DNA of 64,000 nucleotides. Source: an uncultured bacterium (GTDB lineage: Bacteria > Cyanobacteriota > Vampirovibrionia > Gastranaerophilales > Gastranaerophilaceae). Under the pieces are notes generated by a model. That model had not been told where the DNA came from and made no database searches. It worked only from the letters and a program-made list of their open reading frames with translations. The stretch spans positions 1-64,000 of the forward strand of contig CACYTP010000003.1 of NCBI GenBank assembly GCA_902777385.1, written 5' to 3'. This document shows, piece by piece, positions 16,370 to 23,224 of this stretch (position 1 is its first letter; each line of letters begins with the position of its first letter). A program made the position numbers and the translations under genes.

Positions 16370-16837
16370 ATGACAAAAAAAGTTTTAGGAAGCGAAAACA
16401 CACAGTACGGATTTTATGGAACTATTAACAGTTACAATTCCGCAGAAGAAACAGAACAAAAATGGGCAGAAGCATTTACAACCCTGCTTGATTTATCAGG
16501 CTTGTCTCCTGTTGAAATCAGAACTTATCTTGATAGCAGAAGCGGTCGTAAATTGGCAGATTGTTGTAATGATGCAAAGAACGATGTAAAAACAGAAATT
16601 TTAAGACTGTATTTTAACTGGATTGAAGATGATTTATATGAATGCAGAGTTAAAGAACTTCAGAACCCAAGCAGAATTTTATTTGGAACTGTAATGAAAG
16701 ATGAGATAAGAAAACAAAATGTTGTAATATTGTGTGAAGGAGATAAAAAATACAGAAAAGAGAAATATTTTAAGGTTATCGACCAAGACGAAAATATTTA
16801 TATTACAAGAATGGATTTTTTAACCTCGATTGATTAA
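16370..16837 (+). CDS. Unknown phage protein, last gene of the late arm
   Basis: 155 residues. The N-terminal part is helical (TEQKWAEAFTTLLDLSGLSP, VEIRTYLDSRSGRKLADCC) and the C-terminal 45 residues look beta (NVVILCEGDKKYRKEKYFKV, IDQDENIYITRMDFL), similar in style to the 75-residue product before it. No family recognised. A strong terminator follows at 16867. Confidence 0.55.
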   Translation: MTKKVLGSENTQYGFYGTINSYNSAEETEQKWAEAFTTLLDLSGLSPVEIRTYLDSRSGRKLADCCNDAKNDVKTEILRLYFNWIEDDLYECRVKELQNPSRILFGTVMKDEIRKQNVVILCEGDKKYRKEKYFKVIDQDENIYITRMDFLTSID

Positions 16838-16866
16838 CTGAAGTGACTTATAATAATTTTCTATAA

Positions 16867-16897
16867 AAAGAAACGCTATTTGTGATAGCGTTTCTTC
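16867..16897. terminator. Bidirectional terminator between late and early arms
   Basis: AAGAAACGCTAT, loop TTGTG, ATAGCGTTTCTT: a 12-bp perfect stem with A-rich and T-rich flanks, placed between genes that converge on it. It can end transcription from both sides. Confidence 0.85.
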
Positions 16898-16914
16898 AAT
16901 CTTTCACGTTAATT

Positions 16915-17313
16915 TTAATCATTTTTTAATTGATCAAGAACTGATGATATTTCACATATATTGCTTATAATTTCTACAGCAGTTTTATCATCTAATTTTG
17001 CCAAAGCAGTGCGTGTATTAATTTCTAAATTATACATTGATCTTGATTCAGGATGTAACTTTATTAATTCTTCTCTTTCAGCAAGCATATTTTCATGCAT
17101 TTTATCTAATAACATCTTTAAATTATCAAAATTTTTTTGACAATCTTTTGGTATATATTTAAAATGTATTCCCGGTTCTGTAAAACTAGAAAATCCTAAT
17201 TTATCAAATAATTCTGCTAATGCTTCTCCTCTTGATAAAGTTGATTCTGCCAATATATCAACAGCAGCTTTATATTTTTGAGCTATGTATCTAAGTGTAT
17301 TTTTATCTTTCAT
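16915..17313 (-). CDS. Unknown protein, last gene of the early arm
   Basis: About 132 residues from the ATG at 17313, chosen because AAGGAGGT lies eight bases upstream; a longer frame starts at 17364. The protein is helical and charged (KNTLRYIAQKYKAAVDILAE, FTEPGIHFKYIPKDCQKNFD). Its start resembles the 'LRYIAEKAGI' segment of the Mor-like protein upstream, but I cannot claim homology. No family recognised. Confidence 0.55.
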   Translation of the reverse strand: MKDKNTLRYIAQKYKAAVDILAESTLSRGEALAELFDKLGFSSFTEPGIHFKYIPKDCQKNFDNLKMLLDKMHENMLAEREELIKLHPESRSMYNLEINTRTALAKLDDKTAVEIISNICEISSVLDQLKND

Positions 17314-17390
17314 ATTTAATACCTCCTTAATCTCAATAATAATGTAAAAAAAATCCCAATGCAATTAACATTGAGATATAGAAGTGATGT

Positions 17391-17699
17391 TTAACTTGTT
17401 TTATTAAGCCTTTTCTGCTTTTTTAAGTGATTAGAGATAATTCTATAAATTTGTCTTTGAGATAAATCACATTCAATTGCCAATCGGTTAATTGTGAATC
17501 TTGAGCCGTCATATTCATTGATTACATACGTTTCTTTTAATTTTTTGAGTGAGTTTTTTGGAATATAAATACTTAATCCGGCTAAAAGGAATATCAACAT
17601 CAGTGCATGTTTTATCCCTGCCTTTTCAGCAATGTATCTTAAATCTTCATTTGGCATATCTTTATGTGATACTTTTTCCATCCATGGCTCGAATTGCAT
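17391..17699 (-). CDS. Mor/C-type transcription activator
   Basis: 102 residues with the Mor family layout: dimerisation part LRYIAEKAGIKHALMLIFLL, then LSIYIPKNSLKK, then a helix-turn-helix FTINRLAIECDLSQRQIYRI. In Mu, Mor switches on the middle promoter that leads to late transcription, so this protein probably activates a phage promoter. Its start codon lies 14 bases after a hammerhead ribozyme (17714-17778), with GAGGAG between as RBS. Confidence 0.82.
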   Translation of the reverse strand: MQFEPWMEKVSHKDMPNEDLRYIAEKAGIKHALMLIFLLAGLSIYIPKNSLKKLKETYVINEYDGSRFTINRLAIECDLSQRQIYRIISNHLKKQKRLNKTS

Positions 17700-17713
17700 A
17701 CTTCTCCTCTTAT

Positions 17714-17778
17714 GGTCTCATCAGTTGGAGCACTACTCCAAGACGAGCAGATTGCACTGTTATCCGCTCGTTTCGACC
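17714..17778 (-). ncRNA. Type II hammerhead self-cleaving ribozyme, upstream of Mor-like gene
   Basis: Read on the minus strand: GGTC, GAA, stem III ACGAGC/GCTCGT, then C at the cleavage site (GTC), stem I TTGGAG-TAGTG-CTCCAA, the core CTGATGA, then GACC closing a 4-bp stem II with GGTC. Every invariant core base is present, and the open helix is stem II, hence type II. Predicted cut between 17742 and 17741. It starts five bases after the upstream stop codon and ends 14 bases before the next start. Stems differ from the copy at 18108 by compensatory changes. Confidence 0.93.
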
Positions 17779-17783
17779 TGATA

Positions 17784-18089
17784 TTAATATTTGTTTTTAG
17801 GAATAAATTTTTCTTCTGGAGAATCTGATTTGTGCTCTAATAAGTGTAATAAAAGAGAAATTTCATCTTTGACAGAGTTTGCACATTCATAACTTACCAA
17901 TAATTCAACAATTTCATCCCAGTCACTTGATGTTTCACTATAATCAAGTAATCCAATTCCTTCAGTTGTACTAATTTTATGGTTTTTAATAAATAATTCT
18001 GCTATCGCAATTTTTGAGCAATAGATATCTTCATCAGCCTGATCTAATCGTTCTTTTAGTAGTTTCCTAAAATCATCATTTTTTTTCAT
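17784..18089 (-). CDS. Unknown small early phage protein between two ribozymes
   Basis: 101 residues, acidic and helical (KLLKERLDQADEDIYCSKIA, SSDWDEIVELLVSYECANSV). No family recognised. It is bracketed by hammerhead ribozymes at 18108-18167 (upstream) and 17714-17778 (downstream), so cleavage at both would release it as a monocistronic RNA. Confidence 0.6.
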   Translation of the reverse strand: MKKNDDFRKLLKERLDQADEDIYCSKIAIAELFIKNHKISTTEGIGLLDYSETSSDWDEIVELLVSYECANSVKDEISLLLHLLEHKSDSPEEKFIPKNKY

Positions 18090-18107
18090 CTTTCTAATCC
18101 TATATTT

Positions 18108-18167
18108 GGTCTCATCAGTTAACGCCTTACGTTAAGACGGTCAGCACGCAAGCCGACCGTTTCGACC
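18108..18167 (-). ncRNA. Type II hammerhead self-cleaving ribozyme, second copy
   Basis: Minus strand: GGTC, GAA, stem III ACGGTC/GACCGT (extendable by GGC/GCT), C at the cleavage site, stem I TTAACG-TAAGG-CGTTAA, core CTGATGA, GACC. All catalytic core positions match the consensus; predicted cut between 18136 and 18135. Compared with the copy at 17714, stem I and stem III sequences differ but pair perfectly in both. It starts five bases after the stop of 18173-18514 and ends 18 bases before the ATG at 18089. Confidence 0.93.
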
Positions 18168-18172
18168 TGTCA

Positions 18173-18514
18173 TTACATGGAATGTGGAGGGGTAAACATA
18201 CATTCAAAGTCGTTTTCTAATTTTGAAAGAATAGCCATTTGACCTTCAATAACCTTACAATCAACTTCTCTCTCGTATTTTCCACTCCAATTATCCTTTT
18301 CCAAGGCTACGTCGGCATATCTTAATTTTGCTTCCCTTAAATCTTCTTCAAGAATAAGCATTTGGTTTTTAATTAACCCAATAACCGCACATTCCGGCAT
18401 TTCGTTCATTTTTTTAGGTGTAGCTGTCATTTCAGAATCCATTGATTCTTTCATTGAATTTTCCATTGTGTCTTGCATTGGCATAGACATTTCCATTGTT
18501 TTTTCTTCTTGCAT
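18173..18514 (-). CDS. Unknown small early phage protein, Met-rich N-terminus
   Basis: 113 residues. The first 40 are unusually rich in Met, Glu and Ser (MEMSMPMQDTMENSMKESMD); the rest is helical (IKNQMLILEEDLREAKLRYA, VIEGQMAILSKLENDFECMF) and may form a coiled coil. No family recognised. AAGGAG precedes the start. A hammerhead ribozyme follows its stop. Confidence 0.55.
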   Translation of the reverse strand: MQEEKTMEMSMPMQDTMENSMKESMDSEMTATPKKMNEMPECAVIGLIKNQMLILEEDLREAKLRYADVALEKDNWSGKYEREVDCKVIEGQMAILSKLENDFECMFTPPHSM

Positions 18515-18540
18515 TTTTTTCTCCTTATTTTTTATACTAA

Positions 18541-18987
18541 CTAGAGAGCGGCCGCACTCTTTTCTAATTTTTGTTTAATTGCTTTTATAGCTTGGATTAC
18601 TTTAATTGCCTTAGTTTTAGTAAGGAAATTAATGTCATCTACTTTAAATTTTGTTTTTAAGAATTTTCTTAGAGATTTATTAGCGAATTCGTTATTATCG
18701 AAATAACAAATCTCTCTCCATAAACCCTTTATCATTCTTAATTGTGGTGGGGTTGCCATTTTACTGTCTCGATTCAAGTCCTCATAAGGTTTAGGCATTC
18801 TTTTCCATAGATTCCGTTCTTCAGCTCTTGTTTCTAAAATATCAAGCATTACAGATGCTTCTGTAAAAGTTAAATCTTTAGAAGAACAAACTCCAAAAGA
18901 CATCAGCATTTCACGATAAAGATCATCGTCTAAACCGAGTAATGACTTTAAAATATGAATTCTTTTAATCTGTGAAGGTGTAGCCAT
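18541..18987 (-). CDS. GemA/gp16-like protein (DUF1018)
   Basis: 148 residues. TPSQIKRIHILKSLLGLDDD near the start, then LYREMLMSFGVCSSKDLTFT and ATPPQLRMIKGLWREIC, match the phage GemA/gp16 family (DUF1018). In Mu, GemA affects host DNA gyrase and gene expression. The gene lies between the B-like gene and Mor, as in Mu. Its start overlaps the end of the 58-residue gene upstream. Confidence 0.8.
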   Translation of the reverse strand: MATPSQIKRIHILKSLLGLDDDLYREMLMSFGVCSSKDLTFTEASVMLDILETRAEERNLWKRMPKPYEDLNRDSKMATPPQLRMIKGLWREICYFDNNEFANKSLRKFLKTKFKVDDINFLTKTKAIKVIQAIKAIKQKLEKSAAAL

Positions 18988-19141
18988 ATTTAATACTTAA
19001 ATCCTCAAGCTCTAATGCTCGCCCATGTTTAATTCCGACTTGCACTCCAAAAATAAAGATGGCAAGAGCGATTAAAAATACATAAAAAGCGGTTTCACCG
19101 GGTCGGAATGGAGGCTTACCGAGCGATTTATCTACTAACAT
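18965..19141 (-). CDS. Small single-span membrane protein
   Basis: 58 residues, MLVDKSLGKPPFRPGETAFY followed by a hydrophobic helix VFLIALAIFIFGVQVGI and an acidic tail. A strong RBS (GGAGGG) lies seven bases before the ATG at 19141, and the stop TAA overlaps the GemA-like gene by 23 bases, both arguing for real translation. Early Mu-like regions often hold small membrane proteins, but I cannot assign a role. Confidence 0.65.
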   Translation of the reverse strand: MLVDKSLGKPPFRPGETAFYVFLIALAIFIFGVQVGIKHGRALELEDLSIKYGYTFTD

Positions 19142-19153
19142 AATTAATCCCTC

Positions 19154-20032
19154 CTATGCCATCAGCATTTTTGAAGTTTGTTTAATCACAGTAGAATCGA
19201 CCTTTTCAATGCCATTAAATTTGGCAATGCTAATACTGTGAGTAATTAAATGTTCTAACTTTCTTGTATTTCCATCAGAATAGAAAAGAAAAGTTTCTGC
19301 TAAATCAGGATCTAATCCTGCCGCATTTAAAATTTTTGTTACATCTTGAATGAGCAATCTATCAAGTAATTTGTGATATTTCACTCTTGAATAAAGTTGA
19401 TCATATTGATTGTTATAACCTCGCAAATTCTCAAATAAAACATTTCTTCCTACTAGCAGAACTCCAATCCCTGTTTTATCGTGAATTCTGCGTGTAATTT
19501 CTAACGCTCTATATGGCAAATTTTCTGCCTCATCTACTATTAATAATCTGCCTGAATTATTTAATTTATTTACTACTTCATTCATTAAGTCATAAGCACA
19601 GCCTTTACCTGAAAGACCGAGTCTTTTATGAATTTCAAGAAGTAAAGATTTGGCTGTATATCCTGAATCGCTTTCTATTAAAATTGCATCTAAAAAGTTT
19701 TTCGTATATTCTTTTACAGCCACAGTTTTACCGAGTCCTGCTCTGCCGGCACAAACACCAATCTTGCCTTTCGTATGACAAAGTCTGCCGATTTCTGAAA
19801 TATACCTGTTAATTGAAATATCCACAAATGGAATTTCATCATTATTACGTTCTTTTTCTCTTTGAATAAAATTGTTTATTCTATCTGTAATACGGGAATT
19901 GTCACCTTTATAAGTGCCGTTAATCCACATACTTACGGTTGATTTTGCTACACCAATGGCAGTGGCTACAAAATTCACAGATAATCCTTTTGATTCCATT
20001 AAGGTTTTTAAATCATTTCTAATATCCGCCAT
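19154..20032 (-). CDS. MuB-like transposition ATPase with N-terminal HTH
   Basis: 292 residues. N-terminal helix-turn-helix (LSVNFVATAIGVAKSTVSMW) near residues 17-37, Walker A GRAGLGKT near 98, Walker B RLLIVDEAE near 165, and an AAA+ C-terminal lid with SDGNTRKLEHLI. This is the MuB layout: DNA-binding ATPase that chooses targets and stimulates the transposase. It overlaps the end of the transposase gene by 14 bases with AAGGAG inside that gene. Confidence 0.88.
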   Translation of the reverse strand: MADIRNDLKTLMESKGLSVNFVATAIGVAKSTVSMWINGTYKGDNSRITDRINNFIQREKERNNDEIPFVDISINRYISEIGRLCHTKGKIGVCAGRAGLGKTVAVKEYTKNFLDAILIESDSGYTAKSLLLEIHKRLGLSGKGCAYDLMNEVVNKLNNSGRLLIVDEAENLPYRALEITRRIHDKTGIGVLLVGRNVLFENLRGYNNQYDQLYSRVKYHKLLDRLLIQDVTKILNAAGLDPDLAETFLFYSDGNTRKLEHLITHSISIAKFNGIEKVDSTVIKQTSKMLMA

Positions 20033-21989
20033 TAGCGACTCCTTTCAATTCTTCATCAAGAATTAAATCTGTTTCAAATAAATACAAATCCTCTTCTTTT
20101 TGTGTCTCATCAGGCATAAACATTGTTAAATCGTTCTTGCCAAATGCTTCCATATCTTTGTTTTTTCGTATTGCTTTATCCATTGGGGTGTTAGCAATAA
20201 TAGTAACTTTTGGTTTTGATTCCTTCTCTTTTTTGGCATATGCCAATTTATAGTTATTGCATTGCTCTTCAATAGGAATCATTTCTAAATTATCCAAGTA
20301 AGCCTTTGTCAGTTTTAAACTATGCTTTTTAATAGCCAAAGCATCTTTAAATTCTTCTTTTGAGACTTCATTTGCGTGTAGTGCGGCAACTGCTTTTACT
20401 GCTGTGCACTTTCCTAAAAATTCATCATTATCTAATCTAAATACCCACGCTTCTTTGTAATTTTCAGGATCTCTGCGGAGATAAACTTTAACAGACATCT
20501 GTGAAATCATCCAATCTGCCCAATAAGTAATTTCTAATTGGCGATCCTTAATACCATTTCTAGCAATAGTAAAATTGCGTGAAGTTCTTGTGCAGAAAAG
20601 TTTTAATGCCTCACGAGTTGGTTTAATGATTTCATTAAACTCATTATCAAAAAGCTCATCAGGGCTTAATCCATTGTGATTTTTACCATCAGATGGTTTT
20701 TTATTTAAAACATTAATAATATAGTCATTAAATACTGTTTTAAATCTTTCAAAATCATAAATTTTATTTGTCTTTATTTCTTGAGCAAGACGTTCAGGTC
20801 TTTCTACAACATTTCCACCTCTATAACCATATACGTGTTTAGACAGGATTTCTTTTAATTTTAGAAAATCTCTTTCTATTGGTTTTGTTTGAGCGTTATA
20901 TGGCAAAGCAAAATGCACATTTACATTTAATTCATCAAGCATTGATGAAGTTTTATTTGTATCATTTTGAATTTTAATTTTTTCTATTTTTCTGCCGCCG
21001 GCAAAATCTTTGCATCGATAATCCTTACCGTTATCAATAATTACATCTTCAGGTAAACCAAACTTTTCTGCCGCATAATAAAATGCCTGAAATATTCTGT
21101 CGGAATTAGGACTTCCACATTGTAAAATCCAACCTAACCATTTCCCTGATTTGTAATCTCTCCAAGCAGTAACCCAAGGAAATACTACATTCCCTTCTGG
21201 ATCAAATACCGCCACATCAATTTGTGCGTGGTCTGATACCCAAACTTTTCCGCAGGATATTGTCGAATAATCTCTTTCAATATAGTTTTCAAATTTTCTT
21301 TTATAAGCCGATGCACCATATCTTGCAAGATATATAGCTTGAACAGGCATTTCTTTTTCTAATCTTCTTTTAAATGCCATGTGACTTGGGAATGTGCATT
21401 TATCAATAGTTGAATCGATTGATAAAGCGTGTCCCAATGTTTGGTCTCGACAAGATCTTAACGAAGGAGCACCCTCAACTAAATATAAATTCTTAAAATA
21501 ATCAAAATCGGCTTGTTTTACGGTCGAACGATTCAAACCATTTGAACCGTAGTTTGCTAATAAACCGTTTATACCGTATTTATTATATCTTTTTCTCATT
21601 TTTATAATAGATGAATAAGATGTTTGAAAATTAGTATGGGTGAGGTTAAAATTGGCAACAAAATCCCTCAATGCCGAACCTTTCAGCTTTAATGATGCTT
21701 TTATAATAGGCAAATATTTATCCGCTTGAGCTTTTGCCCAATTTGGAACTTCTGAATATTTCTTATCAGAAAATTTGCTAGTAAATCCTTTAATAAAAAG
21801 TTCGGGTAATGAATCCTTATTGATAAAATAATTACTCTTATTGCCGTTTTTAATAATTTTGTAATTTAGTTGATTTAAATAACATTTATTTTTTAATGTT
21901 TTATAACTGATATTTAATAATTCACACGCAGTTTTAGCATCAACCCAAGATGCTTGTTGGCTGTTCATGTTCAGCTCTGTCATAATCAT
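20019..21989 (-). CDS. MuA-like DDE transposase (phage)
   Basis: 656 residues. N-terminal DNA-binding part (WVDAKTACELLNISYKTLKN), a second helical domain, then the RNase H-like core with DDE residues in VWVSDHAQIDV, EDVIIDNGKDY and NAQTKPIERDFLKLKE. A beta-barrel and a charged C-terminus that would contact the ATPase follow. It cuts and joins phage ends during integration and replication. The start at 21989 has AAAGG upstream and overlaps the HTH gene by 50 bases. Confidence 0.9.
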   Translation of the reverse strand: MIMTELNMNSQQASWVDAKTACELLNISYKTLKNKCYLNQLNYKIIKNGNKSNYFINKDSLPELFIKGFTSKFSDKKYSEVPNWAKAQADKYLPIIKASLKLKGSALRDFVANFNLTHTNFQTSYSSIIKMRKRYNKYGINGLLANYGSNGLNRSTVKQADFDYFKNLYLVEGAPSLRSCRDQTLGHALSIDSTIDKCTFPSHMAFKRRLEKEMPVQAIYLARYGASAYKRKFENYIERDYSTISCGKVWVSDHAQIDVAVFDPEGNVVFPWVTAWRDYKSGKWLGWILQCGSPNSDRIFQAFYYAAEKFGLPEDVIIDNGKDYRCKDFAGGRKIEKIKIQNDTNKTSSMLDELNVNVHFALPYNAQTKPIERDFLKLKEILSKHVYGYRGGNVVERPERLAQEIKTNKIYDFERFKTVFNDYIINVLNKKPSDGKNHNGLSPDELFDNEFNEIIKPTREALKLFCTRTSRNFTIARNGIKDRQLEITYWADWMISQMSVKVYLRRDPENYKEAWVFRLDNDEFLGKCTAVKAVAALHANEVSKEEFKDALAIKKHSLKLTKAYLDNLEMIPIEEQCNNYKLAYAKKEKESKPKVTIIANTPMDKAIRKNKDMEAFGKNDLTMFMPDETQKEEDLYLFETDLILDEELKGVANGGY

Positions 21990-22185
21990 TGACCTTTATA
22001 TTGAATATCTGCTCAATAAAAAAGAGGTCTAGTTCATTTGATTTCCTTTCACCTGCGAGATATTTACTTACAAGGCTTTCAGACAAATCTAATTCTCTTG
22101 CAAGTTCTGAGGGCTTAAGATTTAATACTGTTAAAACTAGTCTTACAATAATTTTTTTTTGGCAATAAGCACAAATCTTCATCAT
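21940..22185 (-). CDS. Small HTH regulator at head of early operon
   Basis: 81 residues: a CAYC pair near the N-terminus, then an XRE-type helix-turn-helix (LKPSELARELDLSESLVSKY). It sits where Mu carries ner and could repress or time the early promoter. No separate c repressor gene is visible between it and the nested transposon. GAGAGGA precedes the ATG. Inverted repeats at 22201-22222 and 22252-22271 are candidate binding sites. Confidence 0.7.
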   Translation of the reverse strand: MMKICAYCQKKIIVRLVLTVLNLKPSELARELDLSESLVSKYLAGERKSNELDLFFIEQIFNIKVNDYDRAEHEQPTSILG

Positions 22186-22390
22186 TTACAATTCCTCTCT
22201 GATATAGTCGACCTTTCTATATCTAGCAGTAACGATTTTTTTTAATATTTTAATCAGTGAATTGGGTGATTTTTAGCATAACAATATAACCCAACAGGGG
22301 TATTGTTGTGCCTCAAATCTATCGTTCCCAATCACTTTATAATTTAATTATATTTATATCAAAATATTTGAAAAGACCTATCAGAAAGCA
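22186..22390. promoter_or_regulatory. Early-operon control region with dyad repeats
   Basis: No gene fits in the gap between the HTH gene and the second transposition module. Seen: GATATAG/CTATATC (22201-22222, 9-base spacer including TCGACC) just upstream of the RBS; a 20-base dyad AATCA...AATT...TGATT at 22252-22271; and a related half-site CCCAATCAC at 22329-22337. A TTATATTGTTATGCTAA stretch on the minus strand near 22275-22292 may hold a -10. These look like operators for the HTH protein or a phage repressor. Confidence 0.5.
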
Positions 22391-22413
22391 TTTTGTCAAT
22401 TTCTGTACAAAAC
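22391..22413 (+). repeat. Transposon end site L1
   Basis: TTTTGTCAATTTCTGTACAA and following bases; inverted relative to the sites at 25981 and 26003 with two mismatches. Taken as the outer left end. Confidence 0.7.
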
Positions 22414-22514
22414 AAAAACTCAAAAATCAGTAATATTCATAAGCAAAAAAATAAAATATTAAATAAAAAAATTTTTTTATTTAATATTCATAATACTTTG
22501 AGGTAAATTTATAA

Positions 22515-22531
22515 AATTGTACAGGAATTGC
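22515..22531 (-). repeat. Transposon internal end site L2
   Basis: AATTGTACAGGAATTGC, the opposite orientation to L1 and matching the right-end sites over 14 bases. It lies just past the stop of the winged-helix gene. Confidence 0.55.
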
Positions 22532-23224
22532 TTAACAAATGTTAAGCAAATTTTGTTTTAAATCAGTATATAAATACTCGTATTCTCTGTCTTTTCGCCA
22601 TATATATTCCGATAATCTATGAAACATATATGATTCGTTAACATTGTGACTTTCTACTCTTCTTAAAAAACTATATGTGATTGAGAGTTTTCTTATGTCT
22701 GATTTTGAATAATTTTTCTCTTTTTTACCTCTCAAAATTTTATCAGTTACAAAAACGTAGTTATTATAAACATAAAAAAATGCATTCTTATCATAAAACT
22801 GACGGTATCGTGCAATTTGTGGCTTTTCAAAAAAATGTTTTTTCAATTCTTTTAATTGCCTTTCATACAACATTCTCCTAAAAATCAAATAGTAATTACA
22901 AATGCAACTTTTATTAAGCCTTAATAATATTGCAACTTTTTGAGGTGGAATTTCTAAACAAAAACTTTTCATAATAATTTCTTTTTCGTAATCTTCCCTA
23001 AATTCAAACATTGTTTCGATTCTTTTGGTTTCAATTCTTTTTTGTTTAAGATTTTTAGCTGAAAGGTACACAACTAAATCTCCATTTATAGAAATCGCAC
23101 CTTCATTTTTTAATTCTGATATGCATTTTTTTATTATATTAGTATCAATTTCTAGAATTGAAACTAATTCGTTAAGCGTAGTTTTTTTGAGCCGGCGGCA
23201 TAATTTTAATACTTGGTCTTTCAT
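22532..23224 (-). CDS. Winged-helix DNA-binding protein, third gene of transposition module
   Basis: 230 residues. An N-terminal winged helix (KKTTLNELVSILEIDTNIIK, ISELKNEGAISINGDLVVYL), then a second HTH-like region (LEIPPQKVAILLRLNKSCIC) and a basic aromatic C-terminus. It starts 53 bases inside the ATPase gene, so the three genes form one unit. Its position matches accessory targeting factors (TniQ/TnsD), but I see no zinc motifs and no DDE, so the role is open. Confidence 0.55.
   Translation of the reverse strand: MKDQVLKLCRRLKKTTLNELVSILEIDTNIIKKCISELKNEGAISINGDLVVYLSAKNLKQKRIETKRIETMFEFREDYEKEIIMKSFCLEIPPQKVAILLRLNKSCICNYYLIFRRMLYERQLKELKKHFFEKPQIARYRQFYDKNAFFYVYNNYVFVTDKILRGKKEKNYSKSDIRKLSITYSFLRRVESHNVNESYMFHRLSEYIWRKDREYEYLYTDLKQNLLNIC

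Noticed and set aside
18541-18556. GCGGCCGC restriction-like site near the end of the GemA-like gene as a cloning artefact
   Set aside because: It lies within the coding frame (KSAAAL end) and nothing nearby resembles vector sequence; a natural occurrence is simpler.
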